In this document: positions 22,974 to 34,027 of the stretch, piece after piece
How the letters are laid out: each line of letters starts with the position of its first letter
How positions within the stretch are numbered: position 1 is the first letter of the stretch
Source: Adiantum capillus-veneris
Taxonomy: Eukaryota > Streptophyta > Polypodiopsida > Polypodiales > Pteridaceae
DNA length: 64,000 nt
Reading direction: 5' to 3'
NCBI GenBank assembly: GCA_014529385.2
Contig: CM043948.1
Coordinates: 22,777,451 to 22,841,450 of the forward strand
The notes under the pieces: generated by a model
What the model saw: only the letters and a program-made list of their open reading frames with translations
What the model was told of the DNA's origin: nothing
Database searches by the model: none
Program-made: the position numbers and the translations under genes

Positions 22974-23999
22974 GAAATGTTATATTAACGTCTTCAAAAG
23001 GCCAAAATGACCTATGAGACTAATTTAATACAAAATAGTGAAGCTGATACCATGTCTGGGTACAAAAAGACTAGAACAAAAATACTACCACTACTAGAAT
23101 ATATCCTCATCATGCAACATTGTTTGAATACAAGGGGGCGTGGCTCCCTATATGAGGGGCCATTAGCATTGCCTAACTAGCTCGTAATACCCTGCGACCC
23201 TACCCTCGTGCTATTTACAAGATCTCTTTTGTGCTGCTGATCATGAATGATCTAGCAGGCTGGGGTGTGGCAAACTATGTTGGACGCATTTTGGATGTCC
23301 GATGTCAAAGGGTGTGTGGGATTTCTTTTTGTGGGTTTTTATCTTGCTTTAGCAAGCACATGTACATGCAAGGCAAGCCACTTAGCGCCAGCTATTGGGT
23401 TACTGTATATGCCCGTTAGTGAGCTTTTTGAAGTGAGACTTTTATATAGCTAAAATCATGTAAAAACTTTAAAAACGTTTAGCCAAAGTTTAGAAATTTT
23501 AAGGTTTTAGCTCGCTGTGCCTCCTTGATGGTTTCTGGTGTAGTTTTTGCCATTGTGTTGCCTTCTCTATGTGTAGTCGTACCGAGCCAGCTCTCTGTTC
23601 ATGTCAAATTTTCATGTAGAGGCATGTAATTCAATATTGGTCACCTATATAAGGAGCCTATTGCAACACTATTACATTCAAAAAATCAATCAATCAATCA
23701 GTTCATCTGAGTTCTTGGTGTTCGAGTCTCTTAGCCTTAAGTTTTGTTCTTCAAGTTCAAGTTTAAGTCATGAAGTATCAAGAAAACATAGGATTTACCC
23801 TAAACACTTACATTCTGAATTTTTGGGTTTTTTTGTGCTTGGTAGTTTAAGAGGATTTGCCCGACCTAGAGGTGCCACACTATGGTAGTGTGGCTAGTGT
23901 CTACTATTTGGGCATCTTGGATCATTCTGCCTCTGGAGTTGCGTGAAACCGGCCTGTTCAATCCATAAAGGGCGGTAGACTTTAAACTTAAACCTTATT
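22974..23999. other. Unassigned region with a possible core promoter
   Basis: No protein is supported. CTATATAAGG at 23645-23654 is a good TATA element, followed 30-60 bp later by an (AATC)n leader (23683-23702), as in plant promoters or LTR U3-R junctions. Its transcript is unknown. A perfect 9-bp hairpin is at 23874-23894. A minus-strand TGGTATCAGCTTC near 23045 only partly fits a primer-binding site. Confidence 0.4.
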
Positions 24000-25433
24000 T
24001 GCTTTCACCCATTTAATTTGTCATCCACTTTACCTGTACTTTCAAGACACAACAAAGGGGAGAGGGATACAGGCTGCTAGATTGCACCTGTATGAATAGA
24101 CCGACACTAGATTGGTCCCTAACTTAGGCGCCCCTTTCGGTATTTCTTTATTGTTCAACAGAGGGAATAAACGTTGTGGTTCCCTACAAGCTGCCCCACA
24201 CAAACTTGGCTGAATTTCAACTGTTCTGGCCCGATTTTGGCAGCATAACTGGACTAGGACCCTTCACAATGAGTATTCCCACGCATTGACTGACTTTCCC
24301 GACGCATACGGGCACTTTGCAAAACCTGGCGAGAATCTGCAGCACGCTGAATTCTCTGTTTTCAGCCCCGAAAATGCGCCAGATCACCTGTACAGCAGCC
24401 CCTTTGCGTCCCCGAACCTCCTGGGGGTATTAGGGACCGTTTAGGGCCAAAACCCTAAACCTGCAAAAATACACAGCAGGCTGTAATTTACTGTTTCGGG
24501 CTCCGTTTCGCGTGCTGGTCGCATCCGTAGCAAGTCCTCGAGCTCCCGCACCTGTAGGGCTACTTGCCCTTTGAATCGGACGAGATTTTTGGCGTGAAAC
24601 CTCTCCGAATTCACCTGTACTTGCGGGGGATTAACCGCTAGCTAATCCAGTACCTGTGCAAGAGGCTCTTGCCTCGGCAATCGTGCATGAACCCACACAA
24701 CTGTACATTGGTCAAATGAAAAGCCCACTAGAGGGGCATAACATACTGCCATAGAGGAGAGAGAGGGCAGTGCGTAGCGTGCAGGGCATCACTCCTGGCA
24801 CCGCACTGTACATAGGAGGGAAAGCAAGCACTCCATAGCTCTTAACCTGTGACAGGAAACTTGAAAATGAGCTCATAGCTGAAAATCACGTTTTTGGCTT
24901 CTCTATAAGTAGTAAACTGGCCTCAGAGTGCCAAGTGTCACTCATTTGTGCATTTTCCCGCTTTAGACCCTCGGGTCTAAAAATATCTCACCTGCAGCCT
25001 TTGTTGACTTGGCCACAGAGTAACAAAATGATCCCCATGTCAAACTGCACGTAATGACGCGAAGACATTTTCAGGTCCCAAAATAGCAGTTCCCTAAATT
25101 TTAGGAGATGCTGCCATTGTATCTTTCTAGGTCATCCGATCCCCTTTGTACACTGCAGCCACACCCAAAACTGAAATGTAGCCTTTGTAGCAAAGGATTC
25201 CACTTTGGCTAGTCAATGACCCCACTTTGGCTAACCATAGTCTTTGTCCAACCTTAGTGCTCTCTTGCCCTCAGGCCTGGACTCCCTCTGGACAGTTCCA
25301 CACTAGCTATGCAATGCAGGGCAGTTAGATTTCCCGAGGGGTGTTTCCAAAAAGTGAAAGTAAATAGATAATAAGAAAGAAATCAACAAAAAAGATAAAT
25401 AGTAGTCACACGCTGGTGACATACCCCCCTCTT
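24000..25433 (-). repeat. 3' LTR (C1) and polypurine tract of element C
   Basis: A 1422-bp LTR; in minus sense it starts TGTCACCAGCG (25421) and ends GGGTGAAAGCA (24000). AAGAGGGGGGTA (25422-25433, minus strand) is the purine tract. It is about 97% alike by eye to 37548-38590 over the shared part. The R motif sits at 24127-24145 in the minus sense right after AATAAA. Confidence 0.82.
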
Positions 25434-25467
25434 GAAATCTCAAACGTCCTCGTTTGCATCTATGTCG

Positions 25468-25681
25468 TACATGCTCACAGTCAACACTGATGTATTTAAC
25501 ACCTGTCGACACATGTACGACACATACATGCTCATTGTCAACCCTAGTGTATTCAACACCTTGTCGACACATGTATTGCCTGCATGTGAACCCTGTCCCA
25601 ATGACATAGTGGTAGCTGCGCACTTTGCCATTGCTTTGAGTCACTAACTTTCCAATGACAAAATGGTAGCTACACATTTTG
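25468..25681. repeat. Two short tandem duplications in the 3' spacer of element C
   Basis: ACATGCTCA...GTCGACACATGTA occurs at 25468-25516 and again at 25526-25575. CCAATGACA...GCCA occurs near 25598 and again near 25646. They lie in the 558-bp non-coding spacer between integrase and the LTR. Confidence 0.7.
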
Positions 25682-25991
25682 CCACTGTCTTATAGTACAC
25701 GTTGGATCCAGTAACACTTTCGAGCATACCCAAACCGACAGTTGAAGAATGCAGTTACACATGTACCCTTTAATAGAAGCAATTACTGTGTCCTTGACAA
25801 ATTGACAAGAAATACTCACTTCTATAGCACTAACCAAACTTTTGGACATTCCATAAGAGCTATTGCCAAACTGACAATCTGTACAACAACATTCATGTAA
25901 CAGGTATTTCATTTGAGCTCACTTTAAATACCATGTACATCATTTGTTTCAGAAGCCATTGTCACACTGACAATCCATGTAGCTTTGAAAC

Positions 25992-27437
25992 TCAAGGGGT
26001 CAAGGTAGGTTGCAAATCGAAGGCTTCCAGGTAAAGTGATAACACAGTTGGTGACTCTGCAAGTTCACCTTCTTCCATCCACTTAGCATCCATTGGTGGA
26101 TAGTTTCTGAACTTTACCAAGTAACGCCTAGCAACCTTGCCTTTCACTTTCCTTTCTTTGTGTGCCAAAATCTGTTCGGGGACCAAGATCTCGTCAAGTT
26201 CCTCGACTTCCGGCTGATCTTCAGCTGGCATATCTTCTGGCACATCACCCACATAGGGTTTGAGAAGGCTCACATGAAACGCATTGTGAATCTTCCAACT
26301 GTCAGGCAATTTCAGTCTATATGCAACATCATTGATTATGTCGCACACTTGAAAAGGCCCATAGTAACGCATGCTGAGCTTTGGAAACAGTCTTTCCTTG
26401 CCCTTCATCTTCTTTAACCTTGCCTTTTCAAAGCGTAAAAGCACCCAATCACCAAGTGAATACACTACTTCACGACGGTGACGATCAGCTGCTTTGTTTT
26501 GCTTTGCCTGAGTCTTTTCTAAGGCCACTTTGACCTTCTTGTACATTTCATCCATGTCCTGAACATACTTATTTGCTTCAAATATCTTGTCCTTTGTATG
26601 CAATGTGGGAGGAACTTTCTTGCCACCTTCAACTATCTCAAAGGGTGCCTTGCCAGTTGATGAATGCACTGTATTATTGTATGCATACTCCACCAATGGC
26701 AAATACTGCTCCCACTTTCCTTTATGCTCTGACACATAGCACTTCAGCAGATCTAGGACAGTAGAATTTGCCTCTTCTGACTGCCCATCTGTTTGAGGAT
26801 GAAATGACGAAGAGAATTTGAGCGTTGTGCCCATATTCTCAAACAAGCCTCTCCAGAACAAACTTGTCATGCGTGGATCACGGTTGCTAACAATAGACTG
26901 TGGCATGCCATGATACTTGAAAATATTGCTCATAAACAAGCGTGCCATTTGAGCCTGCTTGCTGAATCTGCAAATGATGGTCCAAATACCATCATTTCCT
27001 GTCTGCGTTCTCGGAAGATCAAAGATAAAATCCATAGCAATACTTTCCCATGGTTTATCTGGAATAGGTAGTGGTTGCAATAACCCTGGTGCCTTTTGCC
27101 TGTCAAACTTGACCTTCTGGCAAATTAGGCATTCTCGCACAAAGGCATCCACATCTCTTCTCAATGTAGGCCAATAGAAGAATGTCTCAACTGCTTTAAC
27201 TGTAGCATCGATACCACGATGCCCTGCATACGGTGGGACATGACTCTCTTCCATAACTTTGCGTGGCAATGGCTTTGTGACACACAATCTGCCATGCATC
27301 ATCATGAACCCATCTTTGAGAAGATAGTGTTCATGACGTTGTCCATGCATTAGCTGATCGAAGACCCTTGCAAAATCTTCATCATTTTCATACTGTTCCC
27401 TCATATCATCAAGTTCATGATGATAAGGAATTGACAC
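25992..27437 (-). pseudogene. gypsy integrase with chromodomain (element C)
   Basis: A 481-codon open frame covers the whole integrase, which joins element cDNA into the chromosome. The H2C2 zinc-binding region comes first (AGHRG..., CLICQK, about residues 70-110). Next is the core with first Asp in SIAMDFIFDLP and Glu in TDGQSEEAN. Then come the GPY/F module (MRYYGPFQV, IHNAFHVSLLKPY) and a C-terminal chromodomain (ARRYLVKFRNYPPMDAKW). The second catalytic Asp, in the usual VSDRDPR motif, is Asn here (VSNRDPR). About eleven residues are missing between RFSKQA and QMARLF. It is in the same frame as the RT block, separated by one TGA at about 27441. Confidence 0.9.
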
Positions 27438-27440
27438 AAC

Positions 27441-28862
27441 TCAAATTTGTGGCTTCCTTGACAAGGCATCAGCCACAACGTTCTTCTTGCCTTGCACATG
27501 CACAATCTGAAAATGGAACATGGACAAGATATTTGCCCATCGCATATGCTTCTCAGATAACTTTGTCTGTGTCAAGAAGTATCGCAAGGTCTGATGGTTC
27601 GTTTGGACAACGAAATCTGCACCTAGCAGGTAGTGTTTCCAACTTAAGAGCGCATGAATTACAGCCAGTAACTCTTTCTCTGGCCCTTGCAAAATTCTGC
27701 TCTCATAGGCTACTACCTTGCCATCTTGCATTAGCACTGCACCAATGCTACTACCACAGGCGTCACACTGGACCACAAATGACTTCCTAAGATCTGGCAA
27801 CACAATGATTGGATCCGAAGTCATCTTTTCCTTTAAGAGATTAAAAGCTGAAATCTCTTTCTGTGTCCATCTAAAGGTGACTGCCTTCTTTTGAAGAGCA
27901 TGTAAAGGTGAAGCAATCTCAGCGAAATTTCGGATAAACCTTCTGTAATAGGAGCATAGTCCCAAGAAGCTTCGGACATCATGCACCATCTTCAAATCTG
28001 GCCATGACTTGATCGCTTCAACTTTTGCAGGATCCATTCTGACACCATCCTTTGAGACAATGTGTCCTAGAAAGTGAATCTCTTCCAGAAAAAACTCACG
28101 TTTCTTTGCATTGATGAGCAACCTATGACTGCGTAGCTCTTCGAACACAATGGCCAAGTGATGCCTATGCTCCTCTTCATTCTTTGAGTAGACTATCATG
28201 TCATCAAAGAATGTACCAACAAACTGCTGGTGTGGACGGAAAATTCTGTCCATCATCCTATTGAACGTAGCAGGACCATTTGTGAGACCAAAGGGCATCA
28301 CTAAAAATTCGTAAAGGCCAAACGTTGTTCTAAAAGCAGTCTTGTGCACATCCTTTGACCTAATGCGGATCTGATGGTACCCACTCTTTAGATCTATCCT
28401 GCTAAACATAGCTGCTGCTCCTAATTTGTCCATAATATCATCAATTCTAGGTATAGGGAACCTATTCTTGATGGTATTCTTGTTTAGTGCACGGTAGTCG
28501 ATGCACATACGCCATGAGCCATCCTTTTTCTGCACCAACAACATTGGAGAACAGAATGGAGATGAACTGGGCTGTATCAACCCCTTTTCTAACAGCTCCT
28601 GTACTTGGCCCATTATCTCTTTCTGCTGAGCCGCACTAACCCTGTACGGAGGCTTATTTGGTGGGCTACTGCCTGGCACCAAATCTATCGCATGGTCCTC
28701 GGGTCTCTCTGGCGGTAATTGAGACGGTAATGAATCGGAAAAACAGTCACTATACTGCTGTAAAAACATTGACCTTTCTTTATCTAGCACAAATAAATTT
28801 GATTCATCACAATCTGACACTTCACGTGTAAAAACCAAGTACGCAGAAAGATGCTTTTTCAT
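27441..28862 (-). pseudogene. gypsy RT and RNase H (element C)
   Basis: 473 codons that would copy the element RNA into DNA. RT motifs are intact in order: SSPFCSPMLLVQKKDGSWRM, ALNKNTIKNRFPIPRIDD, DLKSGYHQIRI, MPFGLTNGPATFNRMMD and the catalytic FFDDMIVYS. RNase H follows with QCDACGSSIGAVLMQ and EKELLAVIHAL, but the stretch before EKELLAV is shortened and TDH reads TNH. The frame closes with a TGA just before the integrase. Confidence 0.92.
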
Positions 28863-29293
28863 TACAGAAGTAATAGCAGAAGCTGATACAGTGGGAATAG
28901 ACTCCCCTTTAAGCTGACATCCAGAATGTGAGTCTTTCCCTTGCTCTGTACAGTGATCTTTTTGTTGTAGGTATCCATGATTCCCTGTACACGAAACAAC
29001 AAAGGAATACCTAACAACACATCACAACCGTCCAGTGGTATGATGTAAAATTCTTCAGCATCTACATAGGACTGGATATGTAGGCGCAACTTTCCGATGA
29101 TGGGTGTCACAGCCTCTGTATGGCCAGGACATGCCAAACCTACCTCTGCTGTATACCCCATCTCATTCAGGTATGATTCCCAACTTTGAAGCCAATTCTG
29201 GGGAAATGAAGTTGGCTTTGGTCCCTGGATCAAAGAAGATAAGCACTGTTTGATCCCTGACCTTTCCCCATGCTCTGTAAAGCTCACTTGCAT
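28862..29293 (-). pseudogene. gypsy protease C-terminal part (element C)
   Basis: This continues the protease begun in the gag frame: IIGKLRLHIQSYVDAEEFYI, then LDGCDVLLGIPLL, the conserved second half of retroviral-type aspartic proteases. It is frameshifted both from gag upstream and from RT downstream, where the end runs into a Leu repeat. Confidence 0.8.
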
Positions 29294-29846
29294 GTGAATT
29301 TGGCTTGTTGCCCACCATATCTGGCACTAGACCAGCCATGGGCTTCTTTCCTTTCCTGTCCTCCTTGCCTTCAGAATCAGCTGGCCTTTTCTTTGTAGGA
29401 CTATTGTAAGCAATGTGGCCAGGCTGCTCACGGATGAAGCATTTGTTCTCTGACCTCAGGACCTTCTTTTGCTCTTCCGACTTGCGAGGAAAACGTCTTT
29501 TCCATTTCTTTGCTCGTCCCTTTTCTGATTCAGCCGTAGCTTTGCCTTTCCCTACGTTGGCTGGCTCCTGAGTCACTTTAGGAACCTCCTTGGGAGCATA
29601 CTTCTTCGCTGAATTTTTCTTGGCTGATCCTTCCTTGAGGCCAGTATTGAATTCACAATCTTCTCCCTTGAGCAAACCATTGCCAGTGTTTGCTACCTCG
29701 ATGAGCTGCGTCAAAGTAGTGACTTTGGTCTTCGTACAATACTTTCTCAATCCTTTGGGTAGGCCACAACAATATTTTTCAATCTGTTCTGTCAATGGCA
29801 CAAACCTATAGGAAGTTACTGGAAGTGAGCTTTCCAAAACTTCCGA
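29163..29846 (-). pseudogene. gypsy gag C-terminus and protease start (element C)
   Basis: The C-terminal half of gag includes the capsid end (EQIEKYCCGLPKGLRKYC), a Lys-rich linker and a degraded zinc knuckle (CFIREQPGHIAYNSP, with two of three Cys lost). The protease start follows (VLIFFDPGTKANFISPELA), where DPG replaces the usual D[ST]G. The block begins at the boundary of the inserted LTR, and the N-terminal half resumes at 30984. Confidence 0.85.
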
Positions 29847-30179
29847 TGTAAGGTGCAGCGGAATGAATGTTGTATTTTCTCAAGATTAGTGATCTTTACT
29901 GCTCAAGATTCCTTTTAGTTCTTAGGGAAAGAGAGAGCTTTCGTCTTTATGGAGAGTGCTATGATCACGAACAAAGTGAGTGGATATTGTGCGTGCAAGT
30001 GAATGAGACTGAGAGAAGGAGAGAGAAGAGATACGACACCCGAGAGGTTGTAAAACCCTCCTCCGAAGGCCCCACTCTCGTAGGCGAGAGTGGTCTATTC
30101 TTTGATTGCACAAATGTGTACAATGCGTATGCAATGGACTATGCAACTTGGTCTATGCCGATAACGACGACGGTGACGA

Positions 30180-30211
<32 letters not shown>

Positions 30212-30983
30212 GCTGAAATCTGAGATCTTCTAATCGCTGAATTTCGGGACTGTTTCGGTGGCTGAAAATGACTGTTTTGGCTGCGTTTTCTTGGCTGAAA
30301 AATGAGGTTTCTTAGGGCTGAAAACTGATGGTCTTTACGGGCTGAATCTACTTCACTTTAGGTGAATAATGCCGGTCTTAATTTGTTGCTGAAATCCAAA
30401 AACGCCAAGGCTGAAATTGGTCCTTCTGTCGCCGGGGTTCTGCAAATGCAAAAACGCTAGGCTGATCTGCTGTGTCGTGATGACGCCGGGGCTGATCTGC
30501 TGTGCACAAATCGCCAAGGCTGATCTGATGCAAAAACGCTAGGTCTTCTGTGGAGAAAACGCCAGAGTAGTCGCGAGTCTTGCTGAGAAGTTGCCTGTTG
30601 AGCAAGGTGCTCCTGCTGCCTCTTGTGCCATTTAGTGCTAACTTGGGTTTGCTTATATATTAACTTAGCAAAATTGCCCTACCTACTTTTGTTGGAAAGT
30701 CACTTAAAAATAATAAGTGAAAATCCCAATAAATAGGAAAATAGGCTAAATGCACTGGAAAATTCCCCTAACTGATGCTAATGGATTCTAATGGGAATTC
30801 CGATGGTCATGCTGTGTGCAACCGGAGGATATGCATCTATGCTAAGTGACTGGACATGCACGGTCTACGAATTGACTCACAAAGGTGCCAGATCACTGCT
30901 ATTCTAAACTGATCGGACTGATTGAACCCTGCTGTGGTGTAGCTTGTCCACGGACACATATGGTTGGGATGTGTCACGTGACA
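29847..30983 (-). repeat. Solo LTR, family B (B1), in gag of element C
   Basis: 1137 bp from TGTAAGGTGCAGCGG to CACGTGACA. Gag codons resume on both sides (YN before, KFWK after), so it is an insertion, and no internal sequence accompanies it. Flanks TCCGA and TATGA suggest a mutated 5-bp duplication. By comparison with B3, transcription runs on the minus strand: TATA-like TATATAAGC near 30650, then a leader with repeated AAAAACGCTAGG units. Confidence 0.85.
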
Positions 30984-31626
30984 TATGATTGTAGTCATCC
31001 AGATTCTTGCAAGTGGCAGCATTAAGCTGGTGCCATTCTGTCATGACATCTGCTTCAAAGTCATCATATAACCATGCTGCTGCAGAAATTTGCTTGAAGT
31101 AAATCCATGTGGACGGAGCTTGCCCTTGAAGCAATAAAGTTGTCCACCATTGTCCCGCATTCCCTGTCAAGAAAGTGGCTGCCTTGCGGACCTTTGAAGC
31201 CTCTGTAAAGTTTCCCCCTGCATAGGCCTTGTCAAACTGCTGGAGGAATGAGAGAGCCTTCTTCCTGTCATCAAACCCTGTAAAGGTCGTGAATGTCACA
31301 CCTTTGCCACCTTCTTTGTACGGAGTTGGCCTCTCTAGCGACGTCAAATTGTCATATGGAAGTGACTGAAACATGGGAACACTGTTAGGGTTCATTTGTG
31401 TTCCCTGACCGCAATTAAGTTGACCTGGAAATGCGATATTTGGCTGCTGATTTGTAATTCCAGCCATACCAAAATTTGCCTGTGGCATCCCAAATTGGCC
31501 CCGAGTGCTTTGAAACCCTGGTAGCATGCCCGTGACACCATACATGGGGTTAGGCATCATCGTTTGAGCACCCCCAAACACTGTTCCTAGCGTGTAAAAC
31601 TGATTTCCAGGTGCATGACCAGCCAT
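30984..31626 (-). pseudogene. gypsy gag N-terminal half (element C)
   Basis: The best start is the ATG at 31626 (MAGHAPGNQFY). The open frame extends further upstream but only through a GGAACG-rich leader. A Gly/Met/Asn/Pro-rich N-terminus precedes the capsid core (GFDDRKKALSFLQQFDKAYA, TFLTGNAGQWWTTLLL). The frame is cut by the solo LTR at NLDDYN. Confidence 0.85.
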
Positions 31627-31639
31627 CACTGTAACAGGG

Positions 31640-31770
31640 AATGGGGGGAACACAGCCCAAATGTTCCGAAACGGCGTTCCGGACGAGTCCCGTTCCCGAA
31701 ACGGAGATGGGAACGGAACATGAGGCGGAACGGCGAAACGCGGGGCGGAACGGGCAAAAGTAGGCATTTG
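31640..31770. repeat. GGAACG/CGTTCC-rich leader segment
   Basis: At least eight GGAACG or CGTTCC units sit in a GC-rich island upstream of gag of element C, unlike the surrounding base composition. Confidence 0.6.
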
Positions 31771-31869
31771 GGGGAAAAAAAGTGGGCTTTTGGGGCAGAT
31801 TTAGGGCTGTTCGGGGAACATATTTTGTCACGAGGACGTGGCAGTTATTAACCATGTCACAGAGATGTG

Positions 31870-33194
31870 GCAACTGCTAAGTTGGGCTGTGTTGGAAAAA
31901 CGCTAGGGGAACTTGATGGATCTGCTGGTGATGGCGGGGATCTGCAAACACTAGGAGCTGATGATGGATGGCGATGGCTTGCTGAAGAAGGTATCGCCAA
32001 AGATAGTGTCAGGATGTAAAAACGCTAGGGGGGTCATAAGGGGGGTACCGCTGAGAAGTTGCCTGTTGAGCGGGAAGCTCCTGCTACCTCTTCTGCCATT
32101 TAGTGCTAACTTGGGTTTGCTTATATAGAAACTTAGCAAAATTGCCCTACCTACTTTTGTAGGAAAGTCACTTAAAAATAATAAGTGAAAATCTCAATAA
32201 ATAGGAAAATAGACTAAATGCACTGGAAAATTCCCCTAACTGATGCTAATGGATTCTGATGGGAATTCTGACGATCATGCTGTGTGCAACCGGAGGATAT
32301 GCATCTATGCTAAGTGATTGGTGTAGCTTGTCCACGGACACATAGGGTTGGGATGTATCACGTGACATCCCCTCCTTTTCAAAGTGAGGTACTGGTACCG
32401 AACTGTATGGCGTCAAGGGAGATCACCAACTGCATCCGGAATCCTGGAAGGGACTCTTCGCCGGCCCACTCTGCTATGTGGGTCGTGCGGTACTTGAACT
32501 TCATAAAGGTCTGCAACGCTTGCTTCTTTGGGCCGTGCCGAAAGCGACACAAAGTCTTCTGAATCTCCTTTCTTGCTTCAACTTCGTCTAGAGTCCTGCT
32601 TCTTTCGTCTTCAAGAATCTCCATGGCTGAAAATTTCTGAAACAATTTTTAACACAAAACCATGAACATACCCATTCCATGTATAGTGAAGGAAAAAAAT
32701 TTTGTCTTCTCTAAAGAGTGTGTATGCAATGTAGATGAACATAGAGACGGAGTTACAACCCGTTCATCAAACACATGCAAACAATGCAGTCGAATCTTTT
32801 CTGTTTGATCAAAATCAATCAATTGTGGCAAATCATAATGGAAATGCCCATGCTTGGTGCTCATACTATCATGTGCTCGTTCGGGAACTGTGTCATGCCA
32901 AGGAAGAGACATGGAATGTGACTTCTTGACATACAAACTTTTCAGCTTTTCATGAACAATCCGCATACATTCGTGCTCATCCATGAGAGAAACGTGCTCA
33001 ACATACAATATGTCATGCCTAGGAAAAGGGATCACATAACGATGCTGACTAAAATACAGGAAACCGTCACGAATGAAACACTCGAACAATGCGTGCGTAT
33101 CAATCATGCGAACACACAATACTTCCTGTGATGGTTCGTTGGACCAAGGCTCGAGAGCCAAGATTGGTTGTTGCAATACTGCTATTGTCACAAA
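31870..33194 (-). mobile_element. Family-B element fragment (B2)
   Basis: A 3' LTR piece (about 31870-32367, ending CACGTGACA) is followed by the minus-strand purine tract 32368-32386 (CACTTTGAAAAGGAGGGGA) and the ORFx coding region. It is cut at 33194 by solo LTR A2. The LTR start (plus-left end) is missing. Confidence 0.8.
32379..33191 (-). pseudogene. ORFx of family B, copy B2 (truncated, one frameshift)
   Basis: Two frames, 33191-32649 and 32645-32379, together match ORFx of B3 and B4. Shared blocks are ILALEP, EVLCVRMI, FIRDGFLYFSQ, YVIPFPRHDILYVEHVSLM and HGMGMFM. The C-terminal part has KQALQTFMKFKYRTTHIAEW. The N-terminal His/Asp region is lost at the A2 insertion. Function unknown; see the B3 copy. 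Confidence 0.75.
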
Positions 33195-33772
33195 TGGTCA
33201 CAAACTGCTGACGTGTGAAGCCACTAAAGACTTAAGCCAACTTGCAGATCCCGGCCGAGGGGCCTAAACCCTAAAGAAGAACAAGTAACAGCAGAAGAAG
33301 AAGTCCCACCAACTTATGGGACCCCGTCCGATGGGGCCCAAGTGACATAAAGGAAATATAAATAAAGTGGGACCACACACACACAAGGAAGGAATTGCGT
33401 AGCAGCTAATGACATGGCAACTGTACGGAAAACCCTGATTTCACACTGGATTGCTGACGTGGCAAACTGTACGGATTTCCACGTTTTGCGTTGACTGTTG
33501 ACGTGGCAATTGTACGGATTTCCGTGATTTACGCTGGTACCTTTTGGGCATTACTTTTGGACCAGATGCTTTTGAGTTTGAAGGCTTTCCATAGGCCAAG
33601 GGCCTTTAAATATGTGCTAAGGGCTCATTCTCTGGCATGCTTCCTGGAGAAGGTGCAGAGTCTGGAGTACCGGCTTGTACTTTGATGATGCAATATAAAG
33701 AAATACCAAAAGGGGCGCCAAGGTTTGGGGCCAATACTCTCTGGGGTGGAATTCCGTCACTCCGTCTCGCGT

Positions 33773-33808
<36 letters not shown>

Positions 33809-33882
33809 CAGTTGTTATTGAAGTGCTAAAAGTCTGTTCAGTCTATTCTTTTCTATTGGCACGTGGTGCCCGTCTTGTGACA
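33195..33882 (+). repeat. Solo LTR, family A (A2)
   Basis: About 688 bp, from TGGTCACAAACTGCTGACG to CTTGTGACA. Both flanks carry CAAA(T), a likely target duplication overlapping the LTR ends. It has two TGACGTGGCA boxes (33455, 33499), a TTTAAATATG site near 33605, the R motif with one change at 33701-33719, and a TC tract at 33775-33804. Confidence 0.78.
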
Positions 33883-33955
33883 CAAATGGGAGAGCATAAC
33901 AATATTAAGTAGACTAAGATAAAATAGACTCTCACTTGGAGGCCAAACTGAATTG

Positions 33956-33959
<4 letters not shown>

Positions 33960-34024
<65 letters not shown>
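33960..34024. repeat. GA microsatellite
   Basis: About 32 uninterrupted GA units. Confidence 0.98.

Positions 34025-34027
<3 letters not shown>

Larger units (their letters stand above)
24000..31870 (-). mobile_element. Ty3/gypsy chromovirus element C
   Basis: A minus-strand element with 3' LTR (24000-25421), purine tract, integrase with chromodomain, RNase H, RT, protease and gag. A solo LTR of family B splits gag at 29847-30983. The 5' LTR is not seen next to gag: family-B LTR sequence starts near 31870. A closely similar LTR in the same orientation lies at 37548-38590 and could be the displaced 5' LTR, but its flanks do not give a matching target duplication. Frameshifts, an in-frame stop and catalytic changes make it defective. 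Confidence 0.85.
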
